A stretch of DNA of 16,154 nt from assembly GCA_023409695.1 (NCBI GenBank), contig JAEYQZ010000022.1, positions 1 to 16,154 of the forward strand, read 5' to 3'. This DNA is from Methanobacteriota archaeon (GTDB lineage Archaea; Methanobacteriota; Methanobacteria; Methanobacteriales; Methanobacteriaceae). Shown one piece after another: positions 5,941 to 12,812 of the stretch. The notes beneath the pieces were generated by a model, which was given only the letters and a program-made list of their open reading frames with translations, had not been told where the DNA came from and searched no databases. Numbering within the stretch: the stretch's first letter is position 1; the number at the start of each line of letters is the position of its first letter. A program made the translations under genes and the position numbers.

Positions 5941-7515
5941 TTATTTTCTTCTTGGTACTACTCCACCTGCAAATACTGCAAGTAAAGCCAATACAAGCCC
6001 TGCAATTGGTAGTCCTGTTTTTCGCATTCCAATAGTCTTAATAGTGCTGCTTGCTGCGTTTACTGCATTACTTATATTTCCAGTATTTGGAGTATTATCT
6101 GGGGTTATAGTATCATCAGGATTTGGGGTTATAGTATCATCAGGATTAGATTGTGGATTCATCAGGGCCAGAATACTGGAAATTCGTCCAAGTTGTGGAT
6201 CTAAATCGTTGATACATACATATAATGTTCCGTCAGGTCCGATTACTGGAGAGTTAACAATTTGAACGGCCAGTGACCATTTTACTGTTCCATCTGGGTT
6301 TAGAGCATATAAAGTATTTTGTGCTATACCATCCCCAAAGTAGATGGTTCCATCCTTCCCAATTACTGGACTATAATATATTGGATAGTTAATGGTATAA
6401 TTCCATTTAGGGGTACCATCAGGTTTTAATGCGTAAACAATACCCTTATCATTATTATTATACCTTCCAACAGTGTATATAGTTCCATCATTTGCTATGG
6501 CCAATCCTGTTATCCATGTGTTTGTGTATGTAAAGTTCCATTTTTCGCTTCCATCGGGATTATACGCATAAATAACACTTGTATAATCTGTATAGTTATA
6601 ATAGAATGGTGCAATAATAATAGTTCCGTCATTGGCTATCGCTGGTGATGTACGTAAATTAGTATAATAACTTGGATTTGGATTAATGATTTTCTGCCAT
6701 TTTAAAGTACCATTTGGATTAAGTGCATATAATCGGCCGGTAATTCCGTAGTATGCAATATCTCCTGTAAAGTAGATGGTTCCATCAGGACCAATAGCTG
6801 GAGGCGCATAGGAATAACTACTACCTTGGTTATTAGTCGGTTCTGTGATGGTGTAATTCCATTTTAAAGTACCATTTGGGTTAATTGCATATAATATCCC
6901 ATAAATCCTTGTACTGCTTGGAGTGGCTTGTCCCTGGTAATATCCTGAAGTGTATATGGTTCCGTCATTTCCAATAGCTGGAGAACTCCATCCTTCATCT
7001 CCTTCATTGATGTAACTCCATTTTAATGTTCCATCAGGGTTAAGAGCAAGCATAAAACCATTCCAATCTAGACCTGTCATAATAACTCCTGGTGCATATA
7101 TGGTTCCGTCTTTTGCTATGGATGGTGTTCCTGTAAAGTAGTTGTATAATCCACTTTTATAGGTGTAGTTCCATTTTAAGGTACCATTTGGATTTATAGC
7201 TTTCAAATCAGCGTACTTATAATAATCATTATTTTGAGTAATATAAGTGGGTAAGTAAATGGTCCCGTCAGGGCCAACAGATGGAGTTGCACTCAAACTT
7301 TCAGATGAATTTATTGTATAGTTCCATTTTGTTTCATTGTTTTGTGGGCCAGTATATGGTGATTGTCCTGAATTCCGGTTATCTCCTTGATATTTAGGAT
7401 ATCCAGAATCTGCTAAAGTATCATCTTCAGCAGCCATGGCTGGAGAAATGGATAATACCATAAAAAGTCCTATTATAAGCATAAACATATTAATGGATAT
7501 ATCTTTTCGTTTCAT
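5941..7515 (-). CDS. Exported PQQ-like beta-propeller surface protein
   Basis: A 524-residue cell-surface protein. It has a Sec signal peptide with basic MKRK, a hydrophobic core and a likely cut after SPAMA (about residue 28). The mature part begins with the typical KYQGDNRNSGQSPYTGP of methanogen PQQ-like repeat proteins. Eight repeats follow, each with a PAIGxDGTIY-type strand and a NPNGTLKWNYT-type strand (about residues 60-455), which fits an eight-bladed propeller. Tryptophan docking as in BamB/PQQ_2 folds is visible, but nothing shows that PQQ itself is bound. Many NxT/NxS sequons suggest N-glycosylation. A Pro/Asp/Thr linker with two TITPNPDD-like units leads to a C-terminal membrane helix ending in PRRK, which anchors the protein or may be a sortase-like processing signal. 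GGGAGGTG lies just upstream of the ATG. The likely role is binding or adhesion at the envelope; no catalytic residues are seen. Confidence 0.9.
   Translation of the reverse strand: MKRKDISINMFMLIIGLFMVLSISPAMAAEDDTLADSGYPKYQGDNRNSGQSPYTGPQNNETKWNYTINSSESLSATPSVGPDGTIYLPTYITQNNDYYKYADLKAINPNGTLKWNYTYKSGLYNYFTGTPSIAKDGTIYAPGVIMTGLDWNGFMLALNPDGTLKWSYINEGDEGWSSPAIGNDGTIYTSGYYQGQATPSSTRIYGILYAINPNGTLKWNYTITEPTNNQGSSYSYAPPAIGPDGTIYFTGDIAYYGITGRLYALNPNGTLKWQKIINPNPSYYTNLRTSPAIANDGTIIIAPFYYNYTDYTSVIYAYNPDGSEKWNFTYTNTWITGLAIANDGTIYTVGRYNNNDKGIVYALKPDGTPKWNYTINYPIYYSPVIGKDGTIYFGDGIAQNTLYALNPDGTVKWSLAVQIVNSPVIGPDGTLYVCINDLDPQLGRISSILALMNPQSNPDDTITPNPDDTITPDNTPNTGNISNAVNAASSTIKTIGMRKTGLPIAGLVLALLAVFAGGVVPRRK
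6101..6147. repeat. 24-base tandem repeat in the propeller gene linker
   Basis: GGGGTTATAGTATCATCAGG is present at 6101-6120 and again at 6125-6144. The period is 24 bases, so each copy encodes eight residues of the Pro/Asp/Thr linker between the propeller and the C-terminal anchor. Such linkers change length easily by slippage, and copy number may vary between strains. Confidence 0.8.
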
Positions 7516-7664
7516 TTCTTTTTCACCTCCCTTGTGCCTTATGTATAGAATAATAAATGCGTGTTTGTTCTAACTTTAATAAATATTATTGCATTTATTG
7601 TGATATTATTTGCTGTTTTATAAAGTTTTAATGATTATATTCACAATTATAATAATTTAAGATA

Positions 7665-7790
7665 TTAATGAATATCATAATTTGGTGTAACAAAGAATCC
7701 ATAGGTATCTGCACACAATACTCTGAATTCATATCTTTCAGTGGCTCTAATTACTTCATTCAAAAATCCATTTCCATGCGATGATTGCTT
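7665..7790 (-). pseudogene. Degraded fragment of unknown gene
   Basis: Forty-one sense codons between two stops on the minus strand, with no start codon. The peptide reads SSHGNGFLNEVIRATERYE and then FRVLCADTYGFFVTP, a composition and hydrophobic rhythm typical of a folded domain rather than of noncoding AT-rich DNA. I cannot name the family. It lies directly beside the kinase remnant on the other strand, so this spot has probably collected gene debris. Confidence 0.3.
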
Positions 7791-7807
7791 TCAGAGCTCT
7801 ATAAAAT

Positions 7808-7921
7808 ATGAATGAAAAAAAAGAATTAGTCGTAGTTAAACAGATTATTAATCAACATGATGGTCTTTTTGGGGTGAAATTAGAATTTGGTGAGAGTTCA
7901 ATTTTTTTATTTCACAATTAA
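7808..7921 (+). pseudogene. Remnant of a histidine kinase ATPase-domain C-terminus
   Basis: A 37-codon frame whose peptide (LVVVKQIINQHDGLFGVK, then LEFGESSIFLF) lines up without gaps with the end of histidine kinase HATPase domains. In the intact kinase upstream, the same part reads LAIVKRIIDRHGGRIWVK, then SKLGVGSTFYF. The helix, the H-G/D-G turn and the last two strands are recognisable, while the N box, G1 and most of G2 are gone. It starts at an incidental ATG without a ribosome binding site. I read it as the last trace of a second kinase gene that was deleted or decayed. Confidence 0.5.
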
Positions 7922-8216
7922 AGAATAAGATAGACTTTTGAATTACTTTAAACAGATAATATATATTAAAAATTAGTTTTAGTTTCTTAAATTGTCTTAT
8001 TTGCCCATTAGTGTTGTTTGAGTCTTTATAATTATAATTATAAATTTATAACTGTTATATAATTCTCTACATTTTCACTGAAGATTAATTGTAATTGTTA
8101 AAGTCAAAATATTCAAAATTTATATCTTAATTTTTAATGGGTATTGTAGCTATTAAAATGCTATTTTTATACGTAAAAAGTGTTCAAAAGGTAACTTATT
8201 TTATGTTTCATTCGTT

Positions 8217-8255
8217 TAGGGGCACTCCTTTACACTCCTATAGCAAGTGCCCCTA
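8217..8255. repeat. Perfect 10-bp GC-rich inverted repeat
   Basis: TAGGGGCACT (8217-8226) and AGTGCCCCTA (8246-8255) are perfect inverted copies around a 19-base loop. It is a conspicuous G/C island in a very AT-rich kilobase, with no gene within 300 bases on either side. No T-run follows it on the plus strand. It could be a small RNA hairpin, a protein binding site, or a trace of a mobile element. Confidence 0.6.
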
Positions 8256-8531
8256 CAATGTTTAAAATATAAGTTCTAATTTTGTTAAAATTTAAAAAAT
8301 TTTAATTTTAAAAAAGTTGGCTACTTCCGTAGATTAAATGAATTAATTGAATGCAAACATGGAACAACATAGCCCTTACAGAATTTTAAAATTAATTTAG
8401 GAGAAATGATTATTTTAAAACTGTAAATATTAGTTTCAAGTAAGATCGCAAAAACGATGATATGACATCTATTATTAAGAATATAGCTTAATATCATACT
8501 AAAATAGTTCAATTGAATTTGGAAGTATGAC

Positions 8532-8545
8532 ATTTACATGTAAAT
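8532..8545 (+). promoter_or_regulatory. Palindrome and TATA-like region upstream of the small membrane gene
   Basis: ATTTACATGTAAAT is a perfect 14-base palindrome at 8532-8545. It overlaps an AT-rich TATA-like stretch (AAATTATACAATTTAA, 8542-8557) that lies about 30 bases before the AAGGAGATGA ribosome binding site. The placement fits an operator next to the promoter of the gene at 8584. The binding protein is unknown. Confidence 0.35.
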
Positions 8546-8583
8546 TATACAATTTAATTTTTTACAAAAAGGAGATGATTTGA

Positions 8584-8799
8584 ATTAGAGCGTGGATTTT
8601 ATCTGCAGTGCATTTAGTATTTGGAATGATTTTTTTAGGTAATGGTATATCTGAATTTTTAAAATTAAATGTTCATGACGTTTCGGGAATGTATATGTGG
8701 TTTAACTTAGCTGTAGGAACTTCAATTATTATTTTAGGTATTTTATTTGCAAAAAATATATTTAAACCATCCCAAAATTCTTTCTTCAATATAAATTAA
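8584..8799 (+). CDS. Small membrane protein, two helices, probable ATT start
   Basis: A protein of about 71 residues with two predicted membrane helices (about WILSAVHLVFGMIFLGNGIS and MWFNLAVGTSIIILGILF) joined by a short polar loop. The family is not recognised. A very good Shine-Dalgarno sequence, AAGGAG, is at 8569-8574, but no ATG, GTG or TTG in this frame follows at normal distance. The frame opens right after a TGA at 8581-8583, and the codon at proper spacing is ATT (8584). The next standard start, GTG at 8608, would be about 33 bases from the ribosome site and would cut off part of helix 1. So either ATT is used, or the GTG start is used inefficiently. The stop codon overlaps the stop of the convergent DUF123 gene. 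Confidence 0.65.
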   Translation: MRAWILSAVHLVFGMIFLGNGISEFLKLNVHDVSGMYMWFNLAVGTSIIILGILFAKNIFKPSQNSFFNIN

Positions 8800-9293
8800 T
8801 TTTCTATTATTTCAAAAGCTAATTTTAATTTCTTAAAAGCGTCCCAACATGCATTCTCTGCAGCTTTTTTGCTTTCAAAATAGAATAAATGCGAGCTGCA
8901 TTTGCAATCAGAACAGCCAAATCTGTCAGTAGAAGCTCCTTTATTTGAAATTTCTACTGCAACATCACACTCCCATTTTTTTGGGCTTCTTTCCAGGATA
9001 ACTTTTTTTACAGTAGCATTTGGGGAGTTTAAAAGGTAATCAATGTGCCAGAACAACTTTTTTTCTTTGGATAGATGCCTCCGCACCCTGCTGTCGATGG
9101 AATTAAGTGCAGATCCTACATACACATAGTATCCCTTTTTAAAGTCCATTTCGCCAAGTTTTCCCACTTTAATTGTTGAATTCTTGTTTAATTGGGTTAT
9201 AAGACAGTATGTTGCCATGTAGTTACATATTACAGTAATTTTAGATATAATTTGTGATATAGTTTGGATATAATCAGAGATATTGTCTGACAT
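8796..9293 (-). CDS. DUF123 / Uri-type GIY-YIG-like endonuclease family protein
   Basis: 165 residues from the first ATG, with a DUF123 domain (Uri superfamily, COG1833) related to the GIY-YIG nuclease fold. The hallmark segment GYYVYVGSALNSIDSRVRRHL (split here: GYYVYVGS at 54-61 and RVRRHL at 69-74) is followed by FWHIDYLL (81-88), including His73 and His83. Ser/Gly and Cys-rich sequence GCSDCKCSSHLF (126-137) closes the domain; this cysteine set is common in the family. Family knowledge: GIY-YIG relatives cleave DNA, but the activity of archaeal DUF123 proteins is poorly defined. The start is uncertain. Met26 (ATG at 9216-9218) gives a 140-residue form that begins MATYCLI, which fits the usual family N-terminus better. 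Neither ATG has a Shine-Dalgarno sequence. It is a single gene, convergent with the small membrane protein. Confidence 0.85.
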   Translation of the reverse strand: MSDNISDYIQTISQIISKITVICNYMATYCLITQLNKNSTIKVGKLGEMDFKKGYYVYVGSALNSIDSRVRRHLSKEKKLFWHIDYLLNSPNATVKKVILERSPKKWECDVAVEISNKGASTDRFGCSDCKCSSHLFYFESKKAAENACWDAFKKLKLAFEIIEN

Positions 9294-9528
9294 TTATAAA
9301 AGAATTTTACTAACTGATTAATTTAAAACATTTTTTAATGGATTTCGATCTATTTTAGTTTCAAAGCTTTATTAAGCTAAATTTAATAACAATCTTGAAT
9401 GGTAAAATTAAATATTGATATTTCTTCTCTTTTCCAATTTAATCTGTATCTTTTACCCTTCACTTATGGTACAACCACTTAATGTGGGTCAAAAAAATCT
9501 GAATATTTATTGAAAAAACAAAAAGCGT

Positions 9529-9825
9529 TTATTGAGCTTTTCCATCTCTGCAGAAATAACCCATAGGTTCTCCACTAGCCAGTTGATTTTCTTTCCAAAC
9601 AGGGCAAGTAGCACACTGGCACATTTTATTTGTATCAATATCATCACATGTGGCTTTTCCAGTGGCACAGTACATTCTTGGAACCATTTTGGGTTGGGGC
9701 ATCTTACCTTCCATCGTTTCCTGAAAGTCCATCTCTTTATTCTGTGTACACTGGCTATCTTCTTGTACAGGACAGGTGTTGCATATACATTTTTTTATAT
9801 TTTCCATATTGAATTCAACTTTCAT
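9529..9825 (-). CDS. DUF2769 cysteine-rich protein
   Basis: A 98-residue cytoplasmic protein with ten cysteines in two similar halves. The first has CICNTCP (Cys13, 15, 18) with Cys26 and Cys53/60, the second CQCATCPV (Cys69, 71, 74) with Cys92. This C-x-C-x2-CP pattern with YC.xGK segments is the DUF2769 signature of methanogens and some anaerobes. The cysteine count suggests two metal or Fe-S sites, but the function is unknown. I chose the ATG at 9823-9825 because GGTGAT precedes it at close distance; an in-frame start 30 bases further upstream lacks such a site. It lies downstream of, and on the same strand as, the glutamate-synthase-like gene, whose N-terminus carries a domain of the same type. 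The two probably work on the same redox partner. Confidence 0.85.
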   Translation of the reverse strand: MKVEFNMENIKKCICNTCPVQEDSQCTQNKEMDFQETMEGKMPQPKMVPRMYCATGKATCDDIDTNKMCQCATCPVWKENQLASGEPMGYFCRDGKAQ

Positions 9826-9916
9826 CCTATCACCACATACTTGTTTTATAATCAATAATATTTATATTTTGGCGTGAATTTAAATATACTCATAAATTAA
9901 GGAACATTTAATCAAT

Positions 9917-9955
9917 TCAAAACTTATTATATCTTTCACATTCTTTACACAGCAT
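9917..9955 (-). CDS. Tiny Cys-containing ORF with good ribosome binding site
   Basis: A 12-codon frame (MLCKECERYNKF, then TGA) in the 149-base gap between the glutamate-synthase-like gene and the DUF2769 gene. AAGGA (9962-9966) lies six bases before the ATG, which is ideal spacing. The C-x2-C pair is in keeping with the cysteine-rich proteins on both sides. It could be a real microprotein, a leader peptide for the DUF2769 gene, or a chance frame. Confidence 0.2.
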   Translation of the reverse strand: MLCKECERYNKF

Positions 9956-9974
9956 ATTCCATCCTTAAATTAAT

Positions 9975-11444
9975 TTAGAATTCATTTAACCATTTAACCT
10001 TTGTAATCATAGATAATTCTCTATTTAAAGATATAAGGTCATTTATATCCAATTTACTAATATCATCCTTTCCAACAATGCGACATAAATTTGCCACTTC
10101 TTCTGTAGATACTCTCAAGAAGTTAGTCAACTTCTTTTTACCTTCATCTATGTCAAGCATTTTTAAAAGAGAAGGATTATGGGTTGTTATGCCTTGCGGA
10201 CACTTTCCAGTATGGCAAATTCTATATTGTTCACAGTTAATCGCGATTAAAGCAGCAGTCGCTATATAAACTGCATCAGCTCCTAAAGCTAAGCATTTAG
10301 CAAAATCTGCAGAAGTTCTAAGACCGCCCCCTGCTATTAATGAAATATCGTCTTTAACATCAAGTTCATTTAGATAACGAAATGCCCTTGGAAGTGCAGC
10401 TATTAGCGGCATGCCTACATTTTCTCTTACATATAAATCGGTAGCACCAGTACCTCCACCAAATCCATCAAGAGATATGAAATCCACTCCTGCCTCAACA
10501 AGTATTTCAATATCTTTTTCTACTTTTCCACAACCAATTTTAGCTCCAATAGGAATGCCATCAGTTATTTTTCTAAGTGAAGAAATTTTTTCCTTAATTT
10601 CTTCAGGTGTGCGCATATCTGGATGATGTGCAGGTGAATATGCAGCTTCACCATGTTCTAAATTTCTAACCTCTGCAATTTCAGGTGTTATCTTACTTGC
10701 AGGAAGATAGCTCCCTTTACCGGGATATGCACCTTGACCAAACCTAATTTCAATAGCTGAGGCTTTTTTTAATATATCTGCACTAATACCAAAACGACCC
10801 GTTGAATACTGTATAATAATATTATTAGATGTATTCTCAAAATCTTCTTTAAGAACACCTCCTTCGCCTGTGTTGAAGGCTATTCCCATTTTAGAAGAAA
10901 CTTCAGATATAATGTTCTTCACTTTAGTTGAAACTGCACCAAAACTAACAGCTGAGATCATAATGGGCGAAGATATAGTCAAAGGTTTACTGGCTGAAGG
11001 GCCTATAATCACCTGATTATTGACTTTTTCTTCTGCATTTAGAGGTATGCGATAAACTTGAGCAGGTAAAAATTGTAAATCATCCCAAGTAAACCTTAAA
11101 TTTTTACGTGATCCCATAGAACCTACTATGCTGGAACCAATGGCACTTATATGTTTAATATTTACCATAGTTTGGTAGAACGAATCAGTTTCATTATGCT
11201 TTTTGCTACGCATAAATAAATTAGCTTCACTTATGCTTTCTTTACCACATAAATACAAATCTTTCAACTTATTTTCATTAAAAACAGGACATAAAAAACA
11301 TATGCATCCTTTTTCATGTATTTCTGAATCACTTTTACCCACAGCACAATAAAGGAGTTCTCCATCACAATTGTGGGGATAGCTGGGACATCCTGAACAT
11401 ATGCATCTGTTTCTATTTTCTTCGGAATTTTCAATGTTATTCAT
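9975..11444 (-). CDS. Glutamate-synthase-like FMN/Fe-S protein with N-terminal DUF2769 domain
   Basis: 489 residues in two parts. The N-terminus (1-70) is a DUF2769-type cysteine domain: CICSGCP at 14-20, Cys26, Cys33, CICFLCPV at 47-54 and Cys66. The rest is the FMN-binding TIM barrel of the glutamate synthase large subunit. It shows GEGG (193-196), FGQGAYPGKG (235-244), LPASKITPEIA (247-257), a degenerate PPPHHDI site (YSPAHHPDM), GFGGGTGAT (327-335) and AGGGLRTSADF (371-381). It also has the 3Fe-4S cysteines Cys404, Cys410 and Cys415 in CEQYRICHTGKCPQG. The glutaminase domain is absent, so it belongs to the short archaeal GltB-like or MgsC-like proteins. Electrons may go from the cysteine domain to FMN; the true substrate is not certain. 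AAGGTGG precedes the ATG, which overlaps the TGA of the mini-rubredoxin frame as ATGA. Confidence 0.9.
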   Translation of the reverse strand: MNNIENSEENRNRCICSGCPSYPHNCDGELLYCAVGKSDSEIHEKGCICFLCPVFNENKLKDLYLCGKESISEANLFMRSKKHNETDSFYQTMVNIKHISAIGSSIVGSMGSRKNLRFTWDDLQFLPAQVYRIPLNAEEKVNNQVIIGPSASKPLTISSPIMISAVSFGAVSTKVKNIISEVSSKMGIAFNTGEGGVLKEDFENTSNNIIIQYSTGRFGISADILKKASAIEIRFGQGAYPGKGSYLPASKITPEIAEVRNLEHGEAAYSPAHHPDMRTPEEIKEKISSLRKITDGIPIGAKIGCGKVEKDIEILVEAGVDFISLDGFGGGTGATDLYVRENVGMPLIAALPRAFRYLNELDVKDDISLIAGGGLRTSADFAKCLALGADAVYIATAALIAINCEQYRICHTGKCPQGITTHNPSLLKMLDIDEGKKKLTNFLRVSTEEVANLCRIVGKDDISKLDINDLISLNRELSMITKVKWLNEF

Positions 11445-11536
11445 GATTCCACCTTAGCTTCATGCTCTTTTTCCTCATCATAAATGTAATTACAAACACG
11501 GCACCTATACCTTACCACAAACTCCTCAAACTTCAT
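11441..11536 (-). CDS. Half-size rubredoxin-like microprotein coupled to the flavoprotein gene
   Basis: A 31-codon frame whose peptide contains YRCRVCNYIYDEEKE. This is a clear match to the first knuckle of rubredoxin (CxxC, aromatic and acidic core), here Cys12 and Cys15. The second knuckle is missing. Its TGA overlaps the ATG of the glutamate-synthase-like gene (ATGA at 11441-11444), a layout that normally means translational coupling. A start at ATG 11536 has no good Shine-Dalgarno sequence. An alternative GTG at codon 7, preceded by GAGGAG, would give 25 residues and keep the CxxC. With one CxxC it could bind iron or zinc only as a dimer, or together with the DUF2769 cysteines of the next protein. 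It may also be the relic of a rubredoxin domain once fused to the flavoprotein. Confidence 0.5.
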   Translation of the reverse strand: MKFEEFVVRYRCRVCNYIYDEEKEHEAKVES

Positions 11537-11850
11537 CTTAAAATTTTATTGTGTTTCCTAATATATGTTAATCACTTATTGTAAATAAATTGAAATCTTA
11601 TGGGAAATACTCTTAAGTAGAATAGAATTGTTTATTTTATTGAGGTATATTAATTCTCATTCTGAAAATAAAATTATATTACGAATAAAAAGGAAAAATT
11701 AATATTTAGTTTTTCATTTAATAATTTATCTATCTATTATTTCTATTATTGCCATTAAGTAATGTTATATCTCTTGAAAACTTTTTAATTAAAAATTAAT
11801 TTTAGATTTATCCTAAATTAATTTAAGATTGAAGGAATATAATAATAGAT
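11537..11850. other. Divergent intergenic region, AT-rich
   Basis: No gene or clear hairpin in 314 bases of very AT-rich sequence between the redox unit (minus) and the prenyltransferases (plus). It must hold both promoters, and several TATA-like runs are visible, but none can be singled out. Upstream of the gene at 11851 a GAAGG (about 11832-11836) is the only Shine-Dalgarno-like site; at about 15 bases it is rather far from the ATG. Confidence 0.5.
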
Positions 11851-12780
11851 ATGTTAAATGTTAATTACAATCAGGGGAATATTTATAAACTTATTAAATT
11901 AGGAAAACCTCATTTTGCAATATTTTTATTCTTTTATTTCTCTATTGGTGCATTGCTTGCTGTTTTATTCAATGCACAGTTTGTTTTAACTAAATTTATA
12001 TGGGGATATGCAATTATTTTCTTTTCTACATGGGCAATCCATTATCATAATGATTATTTTGATTTTAAAGCAGACCATTATGTTACTCCAACGCCAATTT
12101 CAGGGGGTAGTGGAGTCTTAATAGAACATCCAGAATGGAGATCATTATCTAAAAAAATAGGAATTATATTTATAGGCCTATCAATTATTATTGCAGCGGT
12201 TTTAACTGTTGTTTACTCATATACAATATGGTTCTTTGTATATGTTATATTTTCCAATCTTTTAGCATGGTTTTATGCTGCCCCTCCAGTTAAATTATCA
12301 TATAGGGGGCTCGGAGAATTTGGAAATACGGCTATTGGGCTATTATTTCCAGGTTTAGGATATTTTGCTTTAATGGGAACAATAGATATTTCTTTCCTAA
12401 TTTTTGTAATTCCACTAGTATTTCTACAATTGCTATTTACTTGCAGTGTAGAGATTCCAGATATGGAAGGAGATAGATTAGCAGGTAAAATGACATGGAT
12501 TGCTACTAAAGGCCGTAATTTTGGTTTTAAACTCATAGCAATTTCAGGATTATTTGTTACAATCTCATTTCTTATTCTTTCTTTTATGAATTTATTTCCT
12601 CCAGTCATTGATTTTAGAATACTTGCATTAATTTCATTAATTCCACTTAGTTTAGGGATTATTGAAGTAATAAAAATGCCTTTAGGTAAAGAATCCGCAA
12701 CTAAATATTGTATATACAATCTTGCAGCAATTCTTTTGACTCTTGTTTTAATCAATTGTTACCTAATTTATGTAATATAA
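11851..12780 (+). CDS. UbiA-family prenyltransferase, first tandem copy
   Basis: 309 residues, polytopic membrane protein with about eight or nine helices. The two Asp-rich motifs of the UbiA superfamily are intact. The first is NDYFDFKAD (Asn67, Asp68, Asp71, Asp75), and the second is DMEGDRLAGKMT (Asp204, Asp208). These bind Mg2+ and the prenyl diphosphate. The cytoplasmic loop WFYAAPPVKLSYRGLGE (about 140-156) is also typical. The layout is closest to MenA-like enzymes, but the class covers quinone, heme, chlorophyll and archaeal ether-lipid pathways. Methanobacteriales are not known to make menaquinone or methanophenazine, so the acceptor is an open question. The start ATG lacks close Shine-Dalgarno support. 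The second copy begins 32 bases after its stop, so both are probably in one operon. Confidence 0.9.
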   Translation: MLNVNYNQGNIYKLIKLGKPHFAIFLFFYFSIGALLAVLFNAQFVLTKFIWGYAIIFFSTWAIHYHNDYFDFKADHYVTPTPISGGSGVLIEHPEWRSLSKKIGIIFIGLSIIIAAVLTVVYSYTIWFFVYVIFSNLLAWFYAAPPVKLSYRGLGEFGNTAIGLLFPGLGYFALMGTIDISFLIFVIPLVFLQLLFTCSVEIPDMEGDRLAGKMTWIATKGRNFGFKLIAISGLFVTISFLILSFMNLFPPVIDFRILALISLIPLSLGIIEVIKMPLGKESATKYCIYNLAAILLTLVLINCYLIYVI

Positions 12781-12812
12781 AAAAGTATTTATCAGTTATA
12801 CAGGGGAAAACT

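Larger units (their letters stand above)
7516..8583. other. Gene-poor kilobase with decayed fragments and a hairpin
   Basis: More than 1 kb without an intact gene that can be supported. It holds the divergent leader of the propeller gene, a degraded minus-strand fragment (7665-7790), a histidine-kinase tail remnant (7808-7921), a perfect 10-bp hairpin (8217-8255) and the promoter of the small membrane gene at 8584. The remaining DNA is AT-rich with frequent stops. A 70-codon minus-strand frame at 8321-8533 has no ribosome binding site and looks like chance. Confidence 0.6.

Noticed and set aside
8321..8533. Minus-strand 70-codon frame in the gene-poor region
   Set aside because: There is no Shine-Dalgarno site or family resemblance, and the Ile/Phe/Tyr/Asn-heavy composition is expected of chance frames in AT-rich DNA.
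9532..9858. Plus-strand 108-codon frame opposite the DUF2769 gene
   Set aside because: Its length mirrors the real gene exactly in antisense; the Cys and Lys codons of DUF2769 simply read as an open frame on the other strand. The minus-strand product has the family motif.
12273..12755. Minus-strand 160-codon frame inside the first prenyltransferase
   Set aside because: It lies antisense to conserved UbiA motifs, and a matching antisense frame appears in the second copy for the same codon-usage reason.
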